Of a stretch of DNA of 53,387 nucleotides, positions 22,929 to 31,232 are shown piece by piece. A program made the position numbers and the translations under genes. Every line of letters starts with the position of its first letter. Positions within the stretch are counted from its first letter, which is position 1. The DNA comes from Symbiodinium natans (lineage: Eukaryota; Sar; Dinophyceae; Suessiales; Symbiodiniaceae). Location of the stretch: positions 365,001-418,387 of the forward strand of contig CAJNDS010000535.1 in assembly GCA_905221605.1 (NCBI GenBank). The letters run 5' to 3'. Under the pieces are notes generated by a model. That model searched no databases, had not been told where the DNA came from, and saw only the letters and a list, made by a program, of their open reading frames with translations.

Positions 22929-23018
22929 GCGGCAGCCGCGGCGAGCAGCGGGCTAGGAGCGGCGCAGACTGACCATGGCCGTGACTCCGATCACATCGAC
23001 GACCCGGAGGAGAGTAGG
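22929..23018 (+). CDS. Ala-rich acidic exon, unknown product
   Basis: Reads AAAAASSGLGAAQTD, then HGRDSDHIDDPEES and AGG|GTTTAGGG. The exon ends at the first base of a TTTAGGG tract. A phase-perfect join to 23138 would need AG|GG as donor, so the two may belong to different genes. Confidence 0.5.
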
Positions 23019-23054
23019 GTTTAGGGTTTTGGGTTTTGGGTTTTAGGGTTTTAG

Positions 23055-23124
23055 GGTTTTAGGGTTTAGGGTTTAGGGTTTAGGGTTTAGGGTTTAGGGT
23101 TTAGGGTTTAGGGTTTAGGGTTTC
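23055..23124 (+). repeat. Perfect (TTTAGGG)10 tract
   Basis: A G-strand tract between 23018 and the exon at 23138, preceded by TTTTAGGG/TTTTGGG variants. Confidence 0.95.
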
Positions 23125-23137
23125 CGGGCTGAGATGC

Positions 23138-23356
23138 ATGGCGCAAGAAAGGCTGGAAAGCAAGGAGGAGCTGGACGACGTGTGCGAGGAGGGTTTAGGG
23201 TCTAGGGTTTAGGGTTTAGGAATTAGGGTTTAGGGTTTAGGGTAACCCTAAACCCTGAACCTGAATGTAGGCGATTCTTGCCTTGAAGTTTTGATGGCTT
23301 CAAGTATTCCTGCGGTTTCGGAGCCCTTGGTGCCCTCTGCACGTCTCCCACATTGT
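23138..23356 (+). CDS. Two exons joined across a telomere-repeat intron
   Basis: Starts at ATG (MAQERLESKEELDDVCEE). Exon 1 is 23138-23192, ending in phase 1 at G|GTTTAGGG. Exon 2 is 23271-23356, after TGTAG|, and reads DSCLEVLMASSIPAVSEP to LPHC|GTAGGT. The join gives an uninterrupted acidic then hydrophobic protein. Downstream exons were not found with confidence. An AUG upstream in another frame exists. Product unknown. Confidence 0.6.
23193..23270 (+). other. Telomere-repeat intron (78 bases, GT-AG)
   Basis: Begins GTTTAGGGTCTAGGGTTTAG, switches orientation in the middle (GGGTAACCCTAAACCC) and ends CTGAATGTAG. Removal joins phase 1 to phase 1 (GAG G|GC GAT). The internal head-to-head arrangement could form a hairpin. 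Confidence 0.7.
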
Positions 23357-23790
23357 GTAGGTCTGCTTTGTATAGAGTTTCAGGGACGAGGGCTTCGGGT
23401 GTAGGGATCTTACTCCCACAGCCTTGATGCCACCTTAAACCCAAAACCCTAAACCCGAATCCACAACAACTCTCAGCCCTAAATCCTCGCCCAACCCCCA
23501 ACCCTGTGAACAGGCCTCGATACTTGTTTTTTTTTCAACCCTAAACCCTAAACCCTAAACCCTAAACCCTAAACCCTAAACCCTAAACACCAAACCTTAT
23601 TTCTACAACCCCAGGTCGTACGTAGCCTTCCGAAATCGGTGCCATTGTTTCACGGTCAACAAACCCGAATCCCTTAACCCTAGGCCTGGTCTGGGGTTTC
23701 CTGGTTTTCTTCTGGCTTGCCCTGAGGACTTCAACTTTTTGGGTTTTTGTAGAAAACTACCATAAGGAGCCTGAAAGTTACACTTTTAGG
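23357..23790. other. No firm gene; includes a CCCTAAA tract at 23538-23588
   Basis: Contains the end of an open frame to a TAG at 23388, short unique DNA and one perfect CCCTAAA tract. The minus strand at 23223-23501 is open but overlaps the better plus-strand exon. Confidence 0.5.
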
Positions 23791-23987
23791 AGGGGTTCAG
23801 AAGTCAGCCAAGGTTAAGGGTTTATGTAAAACGTTCTATAGGGGTGAGATGGATGTAACCCTAAACCCTAAACCCTAAACCCTAAACCCTAAACCCTAAA
23901 CCCTAAACCCTAAACCCTAAAGGGGTTCAGAAGTCAGCCAAGGTTCAGGGTTTATGTAAAACGTTCTATAGGGGTGAGATGGGATGT
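23791..23987 (+). repeat. 66-base direct duplication flanking a telomere tract
   Basis: Copy 1 is 23791-23856 and copy 2 is 23921-23987. They differ at one substitution (TTAAGG/TTCAGG) and one inserted G. The 64 bases between them are CCCTAAA units. This is the form expected of a long target-site duplication or a filled-in staggered break. Confidence 0.9.
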
Positions 23988-24118
23988 GCAGGCTTGTCGA
24001 GGAAGCCTAAGCCACGTCCCATCATGTAAGCCGCATTGGTTGCTGGCTTTGTGTTTCGGGTCTAGAGTTTATCAGGTTTTGGGCTGTAGCCCTAAACCCT
24101 AAACCCTAAGCCCTAAAC

Positions 24119-24168
24119 CCTAAACCCCAAACCCCAAACCCCAAACCCCAAACCCCAAACCCCAAACC
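24119..24168 (+). repeat. Homogeneous (CCCCAAA)n variant tract
   Basis: Six identical variant units inside ordinary CCCTAAA repeats. Confidence 0.9.
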
Positions 24169-24185
24169 CTAAACCCTAAACCGCT

Positions 24186-24266
24186 GAATCCTTTGGCTGC
24201 TTGCTGGAGGTTGCCGCCTCCGCCAAAGCTCCAGGCTGGTTCATCGTCCTCTACCCTCCACCCTAA
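24186..24266 (+). CDS. Terminal exon, unknown product
   Basis: Reads ESFGCLLEVAASAKAPGWFI and then VLYPPP before TAA. It begins just after a CCCTAAA tract. Good codon structure, product unknown. Confidence 0.4.
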   Translation, partial: ESFGCLLEVAASAKAPGWFIVLYPPP

Positions 24267-24325
24267 ACCCCAAAACCCTACACACCCTAAACCCTAAACC
24301 CTAAATCCTAAACCCTAAACCCTAA

Positions 24326-24436
24326 ACCCCCCCAAACCCCCCCAAACCCCCCCAAACCCCCCCAAACCCCCCAAACCCCCCAAACCCCCAAACCCCCAAA
24401 CCCCCCAAACCCCCCAAACCCCCCAAACCCCCAAAC
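24326..24436 (+). repeat. Homogeneous C-expanded telomere-like tract
   Basis: Repeats of CCCCCCCAAA, CCCCCCAAA and CCCCCAAA, grading in length along the tract. The minus-strand GFGGFGG peptide is an artefact. Confidence 0.9.
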
Positions 24437-25115
24437 CTTCAGTACGCAACCCGAAACGCCAACTTCAATCTCATAAACCTTCAAGAAATCCGTAACCCCA
24501 AAAGTAAACCCCCCAGAAAAGTTTAACCTCAAAGACATCCCCGCCCCCTCCCCTTCAAAACAGAGCCCGCCCTGCGACCCAGCAGAACCCTAAACCCTAA
24601 ACCCTAGACCCGAAACTCTAAACCCTAAACCCTAAAGCCCTAAACCCTAAACCCTCAACCCTCATCGAGTCCTAAGCCTCCTAATGCCAAACCCTCCCAA
24701 AACCTAAACCCCAAGTTCTAAGCCCCTAAACCCCTAATTAAACCCTCCAAACTTAAACCCTGTGGGTCCTAAACCCGACCCTAATGAAACCACAAGCCCC
24801 CCAGGCTCTCCTCAGCCATGACAGACTGACGAACCTAGTGCCCTCAACCAATCGGTGTAGGGTTTAGGGTTTAGGGCTTAGTGCTCAGGGCTTAGGGCTT
24901 GGGGTTTAGGGCCTGCACTTGAGCAACGAAGGTTAGTTCTGGGGTTTAGCGTCTCTTCAGGGGTGTCCGCGCTTAGTGTTTAAGATTTGTCCTCTGGGTT
25001 TCAACCCTAAACCCAAGTCCCTAAACCTAAACCGTAGCCCCAACCCTAAACCCTAAACGGTTTCGGGGCTACCCGGAACCCTAAACCGTAAGCCCCGAAG
25101 CCCTAACCCCTAAGC
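24437..25115. other. Degenerate telomere-like DNA, no gene
   Basis: Runs of CCCTAAA-related words, a TTTAGGG patch near 24857 and short unique segments without coding character. Confidence 0.6.
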
Positions 25116-25240
25116 CCTACTTGGAGGTTCAGGGCACTCATTTACCCAATAATAACTGCACCTATCACCCGATGATATCCATATTAGGGTTTATTCTGTC
25201 CCTTCAGGGTTTATAAGTGGGGTATAACTACCCCAAAATT
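25116..25240. mobile_element. ACTTGGAGG-type element, 3' end lost (copy B)
   Basis: Starts CCTACTTGGAGGTTC as in the 50055 copy. The opposite inverted repeat is absent, and a CCCTAAA tract begins near 25244 instead. Confidence 0.5.
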
Positions 25241-25372
25241 CTAAACCCTAAACCCTAAACCCTAAACCCTAAACCCTAAACCCTAAACCCTAAGCCCTAA
25301 GCCCTAAGCCCTAAGCCCTAAGCCCATCAGGGCCCTTAAGGGGATTATAAGCGGGTTATAAGACTCGCGCAG

Positions 25373-25423
25373 GTCACCACCATCGAGGATGGTGCTGGCC
25401 ACCGTTGCGCCGGCGACGGTTGA
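25373..25423 (+). CDS. Short terminal exon, unknown product
   Basis: Follows GACTCGCGCAG| and reads VTTIEDGAGHRCAGDG to TGA. The next bases are a TTTGGGG-like stretch. Confidence 0.4.
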   Translation, partial: VTTIEDGAGHRCAGDG

Positions 25424-25701
25424 AACGCTCTGAAACGGGGTTTGGGGTTTACTGTAGGGTTTAGGATTTCGGGTTTAGGGTTTTGGGTTTGAAGGCCCAA
25501 CCCTACACCCCAATTAACACCCCCACCTCAAACCCTTGAAGCAAGCAAACCCTGCCAAGCGCATTCGAGAACCTTCAAACAAGTTGTTGTGGGCCAAATC
25601 CCAAAAATGCAACGAAAAACAACCGGGATCCCAGTGAAACTCCTAAACTCCTAAACTCCTAAACCCTAAACCCTGAACGGACCACAATTGAACCCTTTCA
25701 G

Positions 25702-25837
25702 GGGCCGCTCTGTGTCGAACTCTCGAAGATCCCTGCCGCCTGTTGCACTCGAAGTCATAAAACGGCACGGAAGGGGCTTACGTAACTTGAACGCCTTGGG
25801 GGCCCTGAAGCTTCCTTGGGGACGAAATGAACCCTAA
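25702..25837 (+). CDS. Terminal exon ending inside a MITE
   Basis: After CCTTTCAG| it reads GRSVSNSRRSLPPVALEVIK and continues to LGALKLPWGRNEP, then TAA. The last eight codons and the stop are supplied by the left inverted repeat of the element at 25814-25923. Basic, Ser/Leu-rich, no family recognised. Confidence 0.5.
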
Positions 25838-25923
25838 AATTGGGGTCATATACCCTGAGTACTATAATTCCTATTAAGGTATATGAACCATAAACCCTTT
25901 TAGGGTTAATTTCGTCCCCAAGG
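25814..25923. mobile_element. 110-base MITE family, copy 1
   Basis: Perfect-looking terminal inverted repeats, CCTTGGGGACGAAATGAACC at the left and its inverse at the right. The inner arms TCATATACC/GGTATATGA extend the hairpin through nearly the whole element. TT flanks both ends. The arms themselves contain a telomere-repeat word (AACCCTAAAA / TTTTAGGGTT). Confidence 0.9.
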
Positions 25924-26081
25924 TTGTGCAAAAGCCGGACGGGTTTGGCTTCCAGGGTTTCTAGGGTTTGAGGGGGGGGGTTAAGTGCGTTTATGAACCC
26001 TAAACCCTAAACCCTCAACCCTAAACCCTAAACCCTAAACCCTCAACCCGTTTGAGGGTGTAGGGTTCTTGGGGTAGGGGT

Positions 26082-26147
26082 GCTTCAGGCTCTGAGGCTC
26101 CCTGGCAGAGCAAGAAAGAATCCCTGACACTCAGCTCTGGGAGCTGA
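26082..26147 (+). CDS. Short terminal exon, unknown product
   Basis: ASGSEAPWQSKKESLTLSSG and S, then TGA. A possible acceptor is GGGGTGCTTCAG. Flanked by CCCTAAA upstream and TTTAGGG downstream. Confidence 0.35.
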   Translation, partial: ASGSEAPWQSKKESLTLSSGS

Positions 26148-26321
26148 GGGTGAAACAGGGTTTCCGCTAGAAGGTAGATTCTAGAAGCTCGTGATTCTTA
26201 GGGTTTAGGGTTGAGGGTTGAAGGTTTAGGGTTTAGCTAACGCCCCAAGCCTCAACCCTTCTCAGCCCAAAGCCCCCCAACCCTCGACAAAGCCTCTGAC
26301 CCTGAAGCGTAAGCCCCAGCA

Positions 26322-26351
26322 AGCCCCCCCCCCCCCCCCCCCCCCCCCCCC
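26322..26351 (+). repeat. C homopolymer, about 30 bases
   Basis: One of many long C runs on this strand. Elsewhere such runs sit just before acceptor AGs. Confidence 0.9.
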
Positions 26352-26540
26352 GACCTTGAACCCCAAACCACCAGAGCCTAAACACTAGGGTTAAGGGTTG
26401 AGGATGCAGGGTTTCGGAAGTATGGGCCCTTGAGGTATGTGAGGGGTGTTAAGTGCCCAATTAGGCCCCCATCCCGGCCCATCCCCAGGGCCCTCGTAAC
26501 TAGCCCTAAGCTCTAAGAGTTTGGGGTTTAGGGTTATGGT

Positions 26541-26682
26541 GTTTAGGGTTAGGGTTTAGGGTTTAGGGTTTAGGGTTTAGGGTTTAGGGTTTAGGGTTTA
26601 GGGTTTAGGGTTTCGGGTTTCGGGTTTCGGGTTTCGGGTTTGGGGTTTAGGGTTTAGGGTTTAGGGTTTAGGGTTCTGAGCC
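26541..26682 (+). repeat. (TTTAGGG)n with an embedded (TTTCGGG)n block
   Basis: Perfect TTTAGGG units, four consecutive TTTCGGG units at about 26612-26640, then TTTAGGG again. This suggests local expansion of a mutated unit. Confidence 0.9.
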
Positions 26683-26690
26683 CTATAGGC

Positions 26691-26804
26691 CCGACGCCCG
26701 ACCTCCCTCACACCTCCCTCACTCCGGCTGTACGTGTGCCAGGGAAGCCGTCACCACACGACAAGGCTGCTGATCGGGTTGCTCTAAGAAGTGTTCTTGG
26801 TAGC
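26691..26804 (+). CDS. Coding exon, unknown product
   Basis: PTPDLPHTSLTPAVRVPGKP, then SPHDKAADRVALRSVLG, entering the inverted repeat of the next element. A second frame (after CCCTATAG|) is also open. Confidence 0.35.
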
Positions 26805-26912
26805 CCTAAACCCTAAACCCTAAACCCTAAACCCTCTTTTTGTTCTTTTTTCTCTCATAAAGCAACCCAAAAAAGGGTACCCAGATTCCAATATGGTTCT
26901 TGGGCTTCCAAG
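26796..26912. mobile_element. CTTGG-type inverted-repeat element carrying a telomere tract
   Basis: The left end CTTGGTAGCCC is inverted at the right end (GGGCTTCCAAG). Relatives are 45252-45368 and 31865-32408; they share AAAGYAACC...AAAAAGGGTRCCC on the right half. In this copy the left interior is replaced by four CCCTAAA units starting exactly at the end of the 11-base terminal repeat. Confidence 0.75.
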
Positions 26913-26997
26913 TGTTAAACCCCGAGCCCCTATATCCTAAGCGTTTATAAGCCCTGGAGACCCCGAAACCCTCAACCCTTAGCCCCCTATCCCCTAG

Positions 26998-27062
26998 GTT
27001 TAGGGTTTAGGGTTTAGGGTTTAGGGTTTAGGGTTTAGGGTTTAGGGTTTAGGGTTTAGGGT
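26998..27062 (+). repeat. Perfect (TTTAGGG)9 tract
   Basis: Uninterrupted telomere repeat between short degenerate segments. Confidence 0.95.
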
Positions 27063-27289
27063 AAAGCATTAACCCCCCCTAGGCCCTGAATCGCTAGACT
27101 CTCAACCCGAAGCTTGCAGAGGGCCTACTAAACCCTTAACTCTAAGCCCCAGAACCCTAAATCTCAGACACTCAAATCCCGATTCTACACCTCCTAAACC
27201 CTAAACCCTAAACCCTAAACCCTAAACCCTAAACCCTAAACTCAACCCCGAAACCCGAAACCCGACACCTAAACCAGGCTAGGGTGCAG

Positions 27290-27966
27290 GGGCCAGGGGC
27301 TCAAGGAGCATCTCTGACTCGCATGTCTTCGTTTAGGGCTTGGGCGTTCAGGGTTTCGGGTTTAGGGTTTAGGGTTTAGGGTTTAGGGTTTCGGGTTTAG
27401 GGTTTGGGACGTCTCGCCCACCCCGCAGCGGCGGCAAGCAATACAGTGAAAAACAGTTTTTGTTGGTGCTAGGATCCTTTCTCCCCCCCCCCCCCCCCCC
27501 GCTGTGAGCTTTCACAGGCAAGCACCCAAACCACCGCTCCTCAGGGTAAAGGTGTTGCTGGGCTGCCGGGTGCAGAATTTGGGGTCTAGGGGTTGAGGGT
27601 TTAGGATTTAGGATTTAGGGTTTAGGGTTTAGGGTTCCGGCTTTAGGTTTCTGGGGTTTAGGGTTTGGGATGCAGCAACACAGCTGGAAGAGCAGCACGA
27701 TGATGGCACGTAAGCCCAGATACCCCAAAACCATAGCAGCTTAGACCCTAAAGGCCATGTCCCTATCATGTCACTGCCAGCCGCATGCTGCCTAAACCCT
27801 AAACCCCAAACCTTAATTACAAGGGTTCAGGGCTTCGGTCCGACTCTCCGGCCGCCAGCTGTCAGGTCAAGATACGCTATGCCGTGGTTCTCAGAGAGGA
27901 CCTGCCCAGCGCTGGTTGTCGAACTCTGCGATTCCCGAGAAAAGATGTGGGGGTTTACGGAAATAA
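27290..27966 (+). CDS. Five phase-consistent exons of an unknown gene
   Basis: Exons: 27290-27330 (GPGAQGASLTRMS), 27429-27465 (GGKQYSEKQFLL), 27518-27545 (ASTQTTAPQ), 27676-27709 (ATQLEEQHDDG), 27831-27966 (TASVRLSGRQLSGQDTLC to CGGLRK and TAA). Every join uses GT and AG, and phase matches at each of four introns. Intron 1 (27331-27428) is telomere-repeat. Intron 2 has a C18 run as its pyrimidine tract. Intron 4 has a GTAAGC donor and a short CCCTAAA patch. The stop lies inside a palindromic element. The 5' end is unknown. The protein is Ser/Gln/Arg-rich and unrecognised. Another frame of the last exon is also open, but only this one fits the phases. Confidence 0.6.
27331..27428 (+). other. 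Telomere-repeat intron (98 bases, GT-AG)
   Basis: Starts GTTTAGGGCTTGGG, continues as TTTAGGG and TTTCGGG units, and ends with CGCCCACCCCGCAG. Joins TC| to |C GGC in phase 2. Confidence 0.65.
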
Positions 27967-28053
27967 GGGACCCCCAATATAGACTCCCAAATAGTAGGAT
28001 TCCCTTATAATAAGGACCCCAAGAAGGCACCCCTAATTCCGGAAACCCCCATG
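27945..28053. mobile_element. Palindromic MITE-like element, about 109 bases
   Basis: ATGTGGGGGTTTACGGAAAT at the left is an imperfect inverse of ATTCCGGAAACCCCCATGT at the right. It provides the stop codon of the upstream gene. No second copy seen in the window. Confidence 0.6.
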
Positions 28054-28573
28054 TCTCTGATGTGTCTAGCCTCTGCCCCCGAAGCCCTAAATCCCTGAAC
28101 CGCAAACCCTAAACCCGGACCGCACGTCCGAACACCCCCAATCCCAGACGCCCAAACTAGAATCCATATCCGAAAGCCGAACGCTCATGGGTTGAGGGTT
28201 TATAGGGTTTAGGTTTATGTTGGGTTTGTGGTTTTCCAGTTTTAGGGTTAGGGTTTAGGGTTCCTTAGGGTTTATAGGTTCAAGCTTTATAGGGTTTAGG
28301 GTTTTTTTTGGGTTAGTTAGGCTTTAAGGTTAGCAGCATACCTTAAAACTTGACCACAGGATGTGCTGGGGATCAAGGTTTAAAGTTTGCAGTGGGGGGG
28401 CGGGGGGGGGGGACCCCGTACCTCAAACCGTGTAGGGAATGTGAACCAGCCCTGAACCCTAGTTCACTCCTAAACTCTTTAGGGTTCAGGGTTTAGGATT
28501 TAGGGGTTAGGGTTTAGGGTTTAGGGCTTAGCGTTTAGGGTTTAGGGTTTAGGGTCACGAGGATGGTTCCTTG
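28054..28573. other. Degenerate telomere-like and G-rich DNA, no gene
   Basis: Mixed repeats including TTTATAGGG words and a G-run at 28395-28411. Confidence 0.6.
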
Positions 28574-28690
28574 ATGGACGCAAAGCAAGACTACGAGTAC
28601 GCAAGCTCCCGGCGCATTTTGGGCTTCGAGCTCATGGCTTCAGAGTTGAGGGCTTCCAGCTCATTTAACTGGATCTGTTTTACGGCCCTA
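28574..28690 (+). CDS. Coding exon with possible start, unknown product
   Basis: ATG at 28574: MDAKQDYEYASSRRILGFEL, then MASELRASSSFN. Preceded by a TTTAGGG tract and followed by degenerate CCCTAAA words. A second frame is open over the same bases. Confidence 0.4.
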
Positions 28691-28837
28691 CACCCCAAAC
28701 CCGAAACCCTAAGCCAGCCCATACCTCGGATCTCGCACTGTGCCCCCTGTTGTGGGATCTGGTCCTACCCTACCCTTTCTTGCCCTTACGGTTTAGGGTT
28801 TAGGGTTCAGGGTTTGGGGTTCAGGGTTAGGGTTTAG

Positions 28838-29623
28838 GGTTCAGGGTTTGGGGTTTGGGGTTTAGCGTTTAGGGTTTAATTGGGGCCCTGGAACCCGCTG
28901 ACCCCTTGCTCACACCAACATGGCCCTAAACAATCTCTGCTCTAAACCCCAAGCCCCAGAAACATTTAGTTCGACGTCGCCCCTCCCATCTTCCAAGAAC
29001 TAGGCTTAAAGAAAGGACAACACATCCTAACCTTCAATCAAAGAAAGCCAAAAAGCCCCGAAAGCCCCAAAAGCGCCAACAGAACAACCCCTAAGCCATA
29101 AACCCCCAAACCTACACTCAACTAAAACCCTAACCCCCAACCCCCAAACCCTAAACCCTAAACCCCCAAACCCCCAAAACCCCCCAAACCTGCACTCAAC
29201 TAAAACCCTAAACCCTAAAACCTCAAGCCCCCAAGACCTACACTCAAAAGGCCTTCAACCAAATTTAAACCCGAAACCCTACACCCTAAACCCGAAACCC
29301 TAAACCCTAAACCCTAGAGCCAGGTCCTGAACGAGACCAAGCACAGTCCCGGCGAGGTGGCCAGCATCCTTGAGGGTTTGAGGGTTTGGGGTTTAGGGTT
29401 TGGGGTTTTGGGGTTTGGGGTTTGGGGTTTAGGGTTTATGGTTTGGGGTTTGGGGTTTAGGGTTTGGGGTTTGGGGTTTGGGGTGTTTGAAGTTGGCGTT
29501 CTGGGTTTAGAAGTTGGGATTTCGAGTTCGGGGCTGAGGGCTTAGGGTTTTGGGGTTTTGGGTTTTGGGTTCGGGTTTTTAGAGTTTGGGGTTCAGAGTT
29601 TGGGGTTTAGGCTCATGCTTCAG
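28838..29623. repeat. Telomere-like DNA with (TTTGGGG)n and (CCCCCAAA)n variants
   Basis: Degenerate units with variant blocks at 29100-29190 and 29380-29490. The GLGFGVLGFGV ORF here is translated repeat. Confidence 0.75.
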
Positions 29624-30334
29624 AGTAACCCTAAACTCTGGATCGTCAACTCCAGAAGAAAGATGGCAAGTAAGCGAAAGGGTGCCGAGCGGGCCGGCGG
29701 CAATGTTGCCAGGATGGCAAGAAGTCGCCGGAGAGAGATGATTCCAAGCAGTCCTTTGCTTGTGACCCTGAAGCCTAAAGCCTAAACCCTAAACCCTAAT
29801 TCCTGAACCCTAAACAGCAACTTCGACAGAATGCAAGGAAAGAAAATCCATGTCACTGAACTCCTCACCCTCTGCGGTGTCAAACACGCAGAATTGGACG
29901 TCCAGTACCATAAGTTCAACCCTAAACCCTAAACCCTAAACCGTGGCTCTATATCGGACCGGGCCCTGGATGAACGCAATGATCTGGTGCTGTTCACCGA
30001 CACAGCCGACAACTCCAACCGCTTTGATAGCTTTGAACGTGAGCCTCTGGTACGGCTGCTTGCCACAGCACGCCCCCTAAACCCTAAACCCTAAACCCCA
30101 AACCCCAAACCCTAAACCCTAAACCCTAAACCCCCGTTATCATGCTCTGATGCCCCACAGGCTTACCTTCAGAGGGAGTTGGAAAGGGGAGACCTTCGTG
30201 ATACTGCCGCGGGAGCTTTGGCTTCCAGGCTGACGCCCTAAACCCTAAACCCTAAACCCTAAACCCTCTATGTCGGTAATGGCAGCGGTGCAAACGACGA
30301 GGAGGGCGATCTTGGAGGTCCAGATGAGGAGTGA
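29624..30334 (+). CDS. Four-exon gene with a 21-base telomeric insert
   Basis: Exons: about 29624-29669 (LDRQLQKKDG, donor GTAAGC), 29818-30049 (NFDRMQGKKIHVTELLTLCG, then VKHAELDVQYHKF and SDRALDERNDLVLFTDTAD), 30161-30228 (AYLQRELERGDLRDTAAG), 30286-30334 (GANDEEGDLGGPDEE, stop TGA). Introns are 29670-29817, 30050-30160 (GTACGG to CCCCACAG, with CCCTAAA units inside) and 30229-30285 (GC donor, almost all CCCTAAA). All phases match. The second exon is interrupted at 29920-29940 by exactly three CCCTAAA units, which put a TAA in frame; without them the frame runs through HKFNRGSISDRALDER. Acidic C-terminus. No family recognised. Confidence 0.6.
29920..29940 (+). repeat. In-frame 21-base (CCCTAAA)3 insert in an exon
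   Basis: Three exact units inside an otherwise open exon. The insert has no G on the coding strand, so it holds neither a GT/GC/GA donor nor an AG acceptor. Confidence 0.8.
30050..30160 (+). other. Intron with embedded CCCTAAA tract (111 bases)
   Basis: Donor CTG|GTACGG, acceptor GCCCCACAG|GCT, phase 0. The telomere units are in C-strand orientation and do not form the splice sites. Confidence 0.6.
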
Positions 30335-30840
30335 GCTAGCTGCTAGAGATGACAATTCTGCCCTGAGTTTTTTTGGGGTTTCGGGTTTAGGGTTTAGGGT
30401 TTAATTAGGGTTTAGGGTTTAGGAGAACATCGCCTCTGCTTAAGAAGAAAGGCCCATTGCATCACTGTCCCTGCGTCAGCTTGGCACACCGAATCTATCT
30501 TGCGGCCTACTGTTATGAGCCGAATATGTGATCCCCTGTGGGTTTTGGAGTTCTATACTTTAGCACTGGCTTGTGGTTCTGGGTTCCTATTATAGCTACT
30601 TATACCGAAAAAGTACATCCTTTTTTCCAGGGTCTACTCCAAAGTAGGGCCCTACACCCCAAGATGGTCTTGGGTTGGGCGCCCCTTCTTCTCCAAAGCT
30701 GAGCTGAAATCAGAGCCATTGGGTTCCGCGCTACCCCTCCTCCGCCAACCCCAGCTCAGCGCGCCGACTGCAACTTTTAAGCCTATGTCCGCAACCCCGA
30801 ACGCTAAACCCCTAAACCCTAAACCCTAAACCCTAAACCA
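30335..30840. other. No gene called
   Basis: Two short TTTAGGG patches (30382-30421), unique DNA with no clear exon, and a short CCCTAAA tract (30805-30838). Confidence 0.5.
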
Positions 30841-31104
30841 GTGACCCCTGCACCTCTGGAAGCCCCAAGCCCGGCCATGAGAGGTGCTTCCGAGCTTGTT
30901 GGACGAGCTGCTTCTGCCCATGAAGCGAGGGCAGGTCGACTGGACCTTAGTCCAGACCAGGGTTTAGGGTGTAGGGTTTAGGGTTTAGGGTTTAGGGTTT
31001 AAGGTTTAGGGGTTCAGGGTCCAGGGTCTCTTGCAGAAAGGGGTTTTGGGTTTAGGGTTTAGTGTTCAGGCTTTGCGCTGAGTATCAGCAACAGACCAGA
31101 GTAG
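30841..31104 (+). CDS. Two exons across a telomere-repeat intron, unknown gene 3' part
   Basis: Exon 30842-30961 follows CCCTAAACCAG| and reads TPAPLEAPSPAMRGASELVG, then RAASAHEARAGRLDLSPDQ, ending G|GTTTAGGG in phase 1. Exon 31070-31104 follows GTGTTCAG| and reads GFALSISNRPE to TAG. An alternative frame of the second segment (EYQQQTRVATPAIQCLAGQ) is also open to TGA but does not fit the GT donor phase. Ala/Pro-rich, unrecognised. Confidence 0.55.
30962..31069 (+). other. Telomere-repeat intron (108 bases, GT-AG)
   Basis: Begins GTTTAGGGTGTAGGG, contains perfect TTTAGGG units and ends TTTAGTGTTCAG. Confidence 0.6.
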
Positions 31105-31188
31105 CAACACCAGCCATTCAGTGCCTCGCAGGACAGGCTGTAGCGTGAAAAGGAAGAGGTTGCCCCCTAAGGCCCCCAAACCCTAGCC

Positions 31189-31232
31189 CTAAGGCCTAAG
31201 GCCTAAGGCCTAAGGCCTAAGGCCTAAGGCCT
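31189..31232 (+). repeat. (GGCCTAA)n variant tract
   Basis: Six 7-base units of GGCCTAA immediately followed by perfect CCCTAAA units. Confidence 0.9.

Noticed and set aside
24308-24538. Minus-strand GFGGFGG ORF
   Set aside because: Translation of a C-expanded telomere-like tract.
29357-29545. Plus-strand GLGFGVLGFGV ORF
   Set aside because: Translated TTTGGGG/TTTAGGG repeats.
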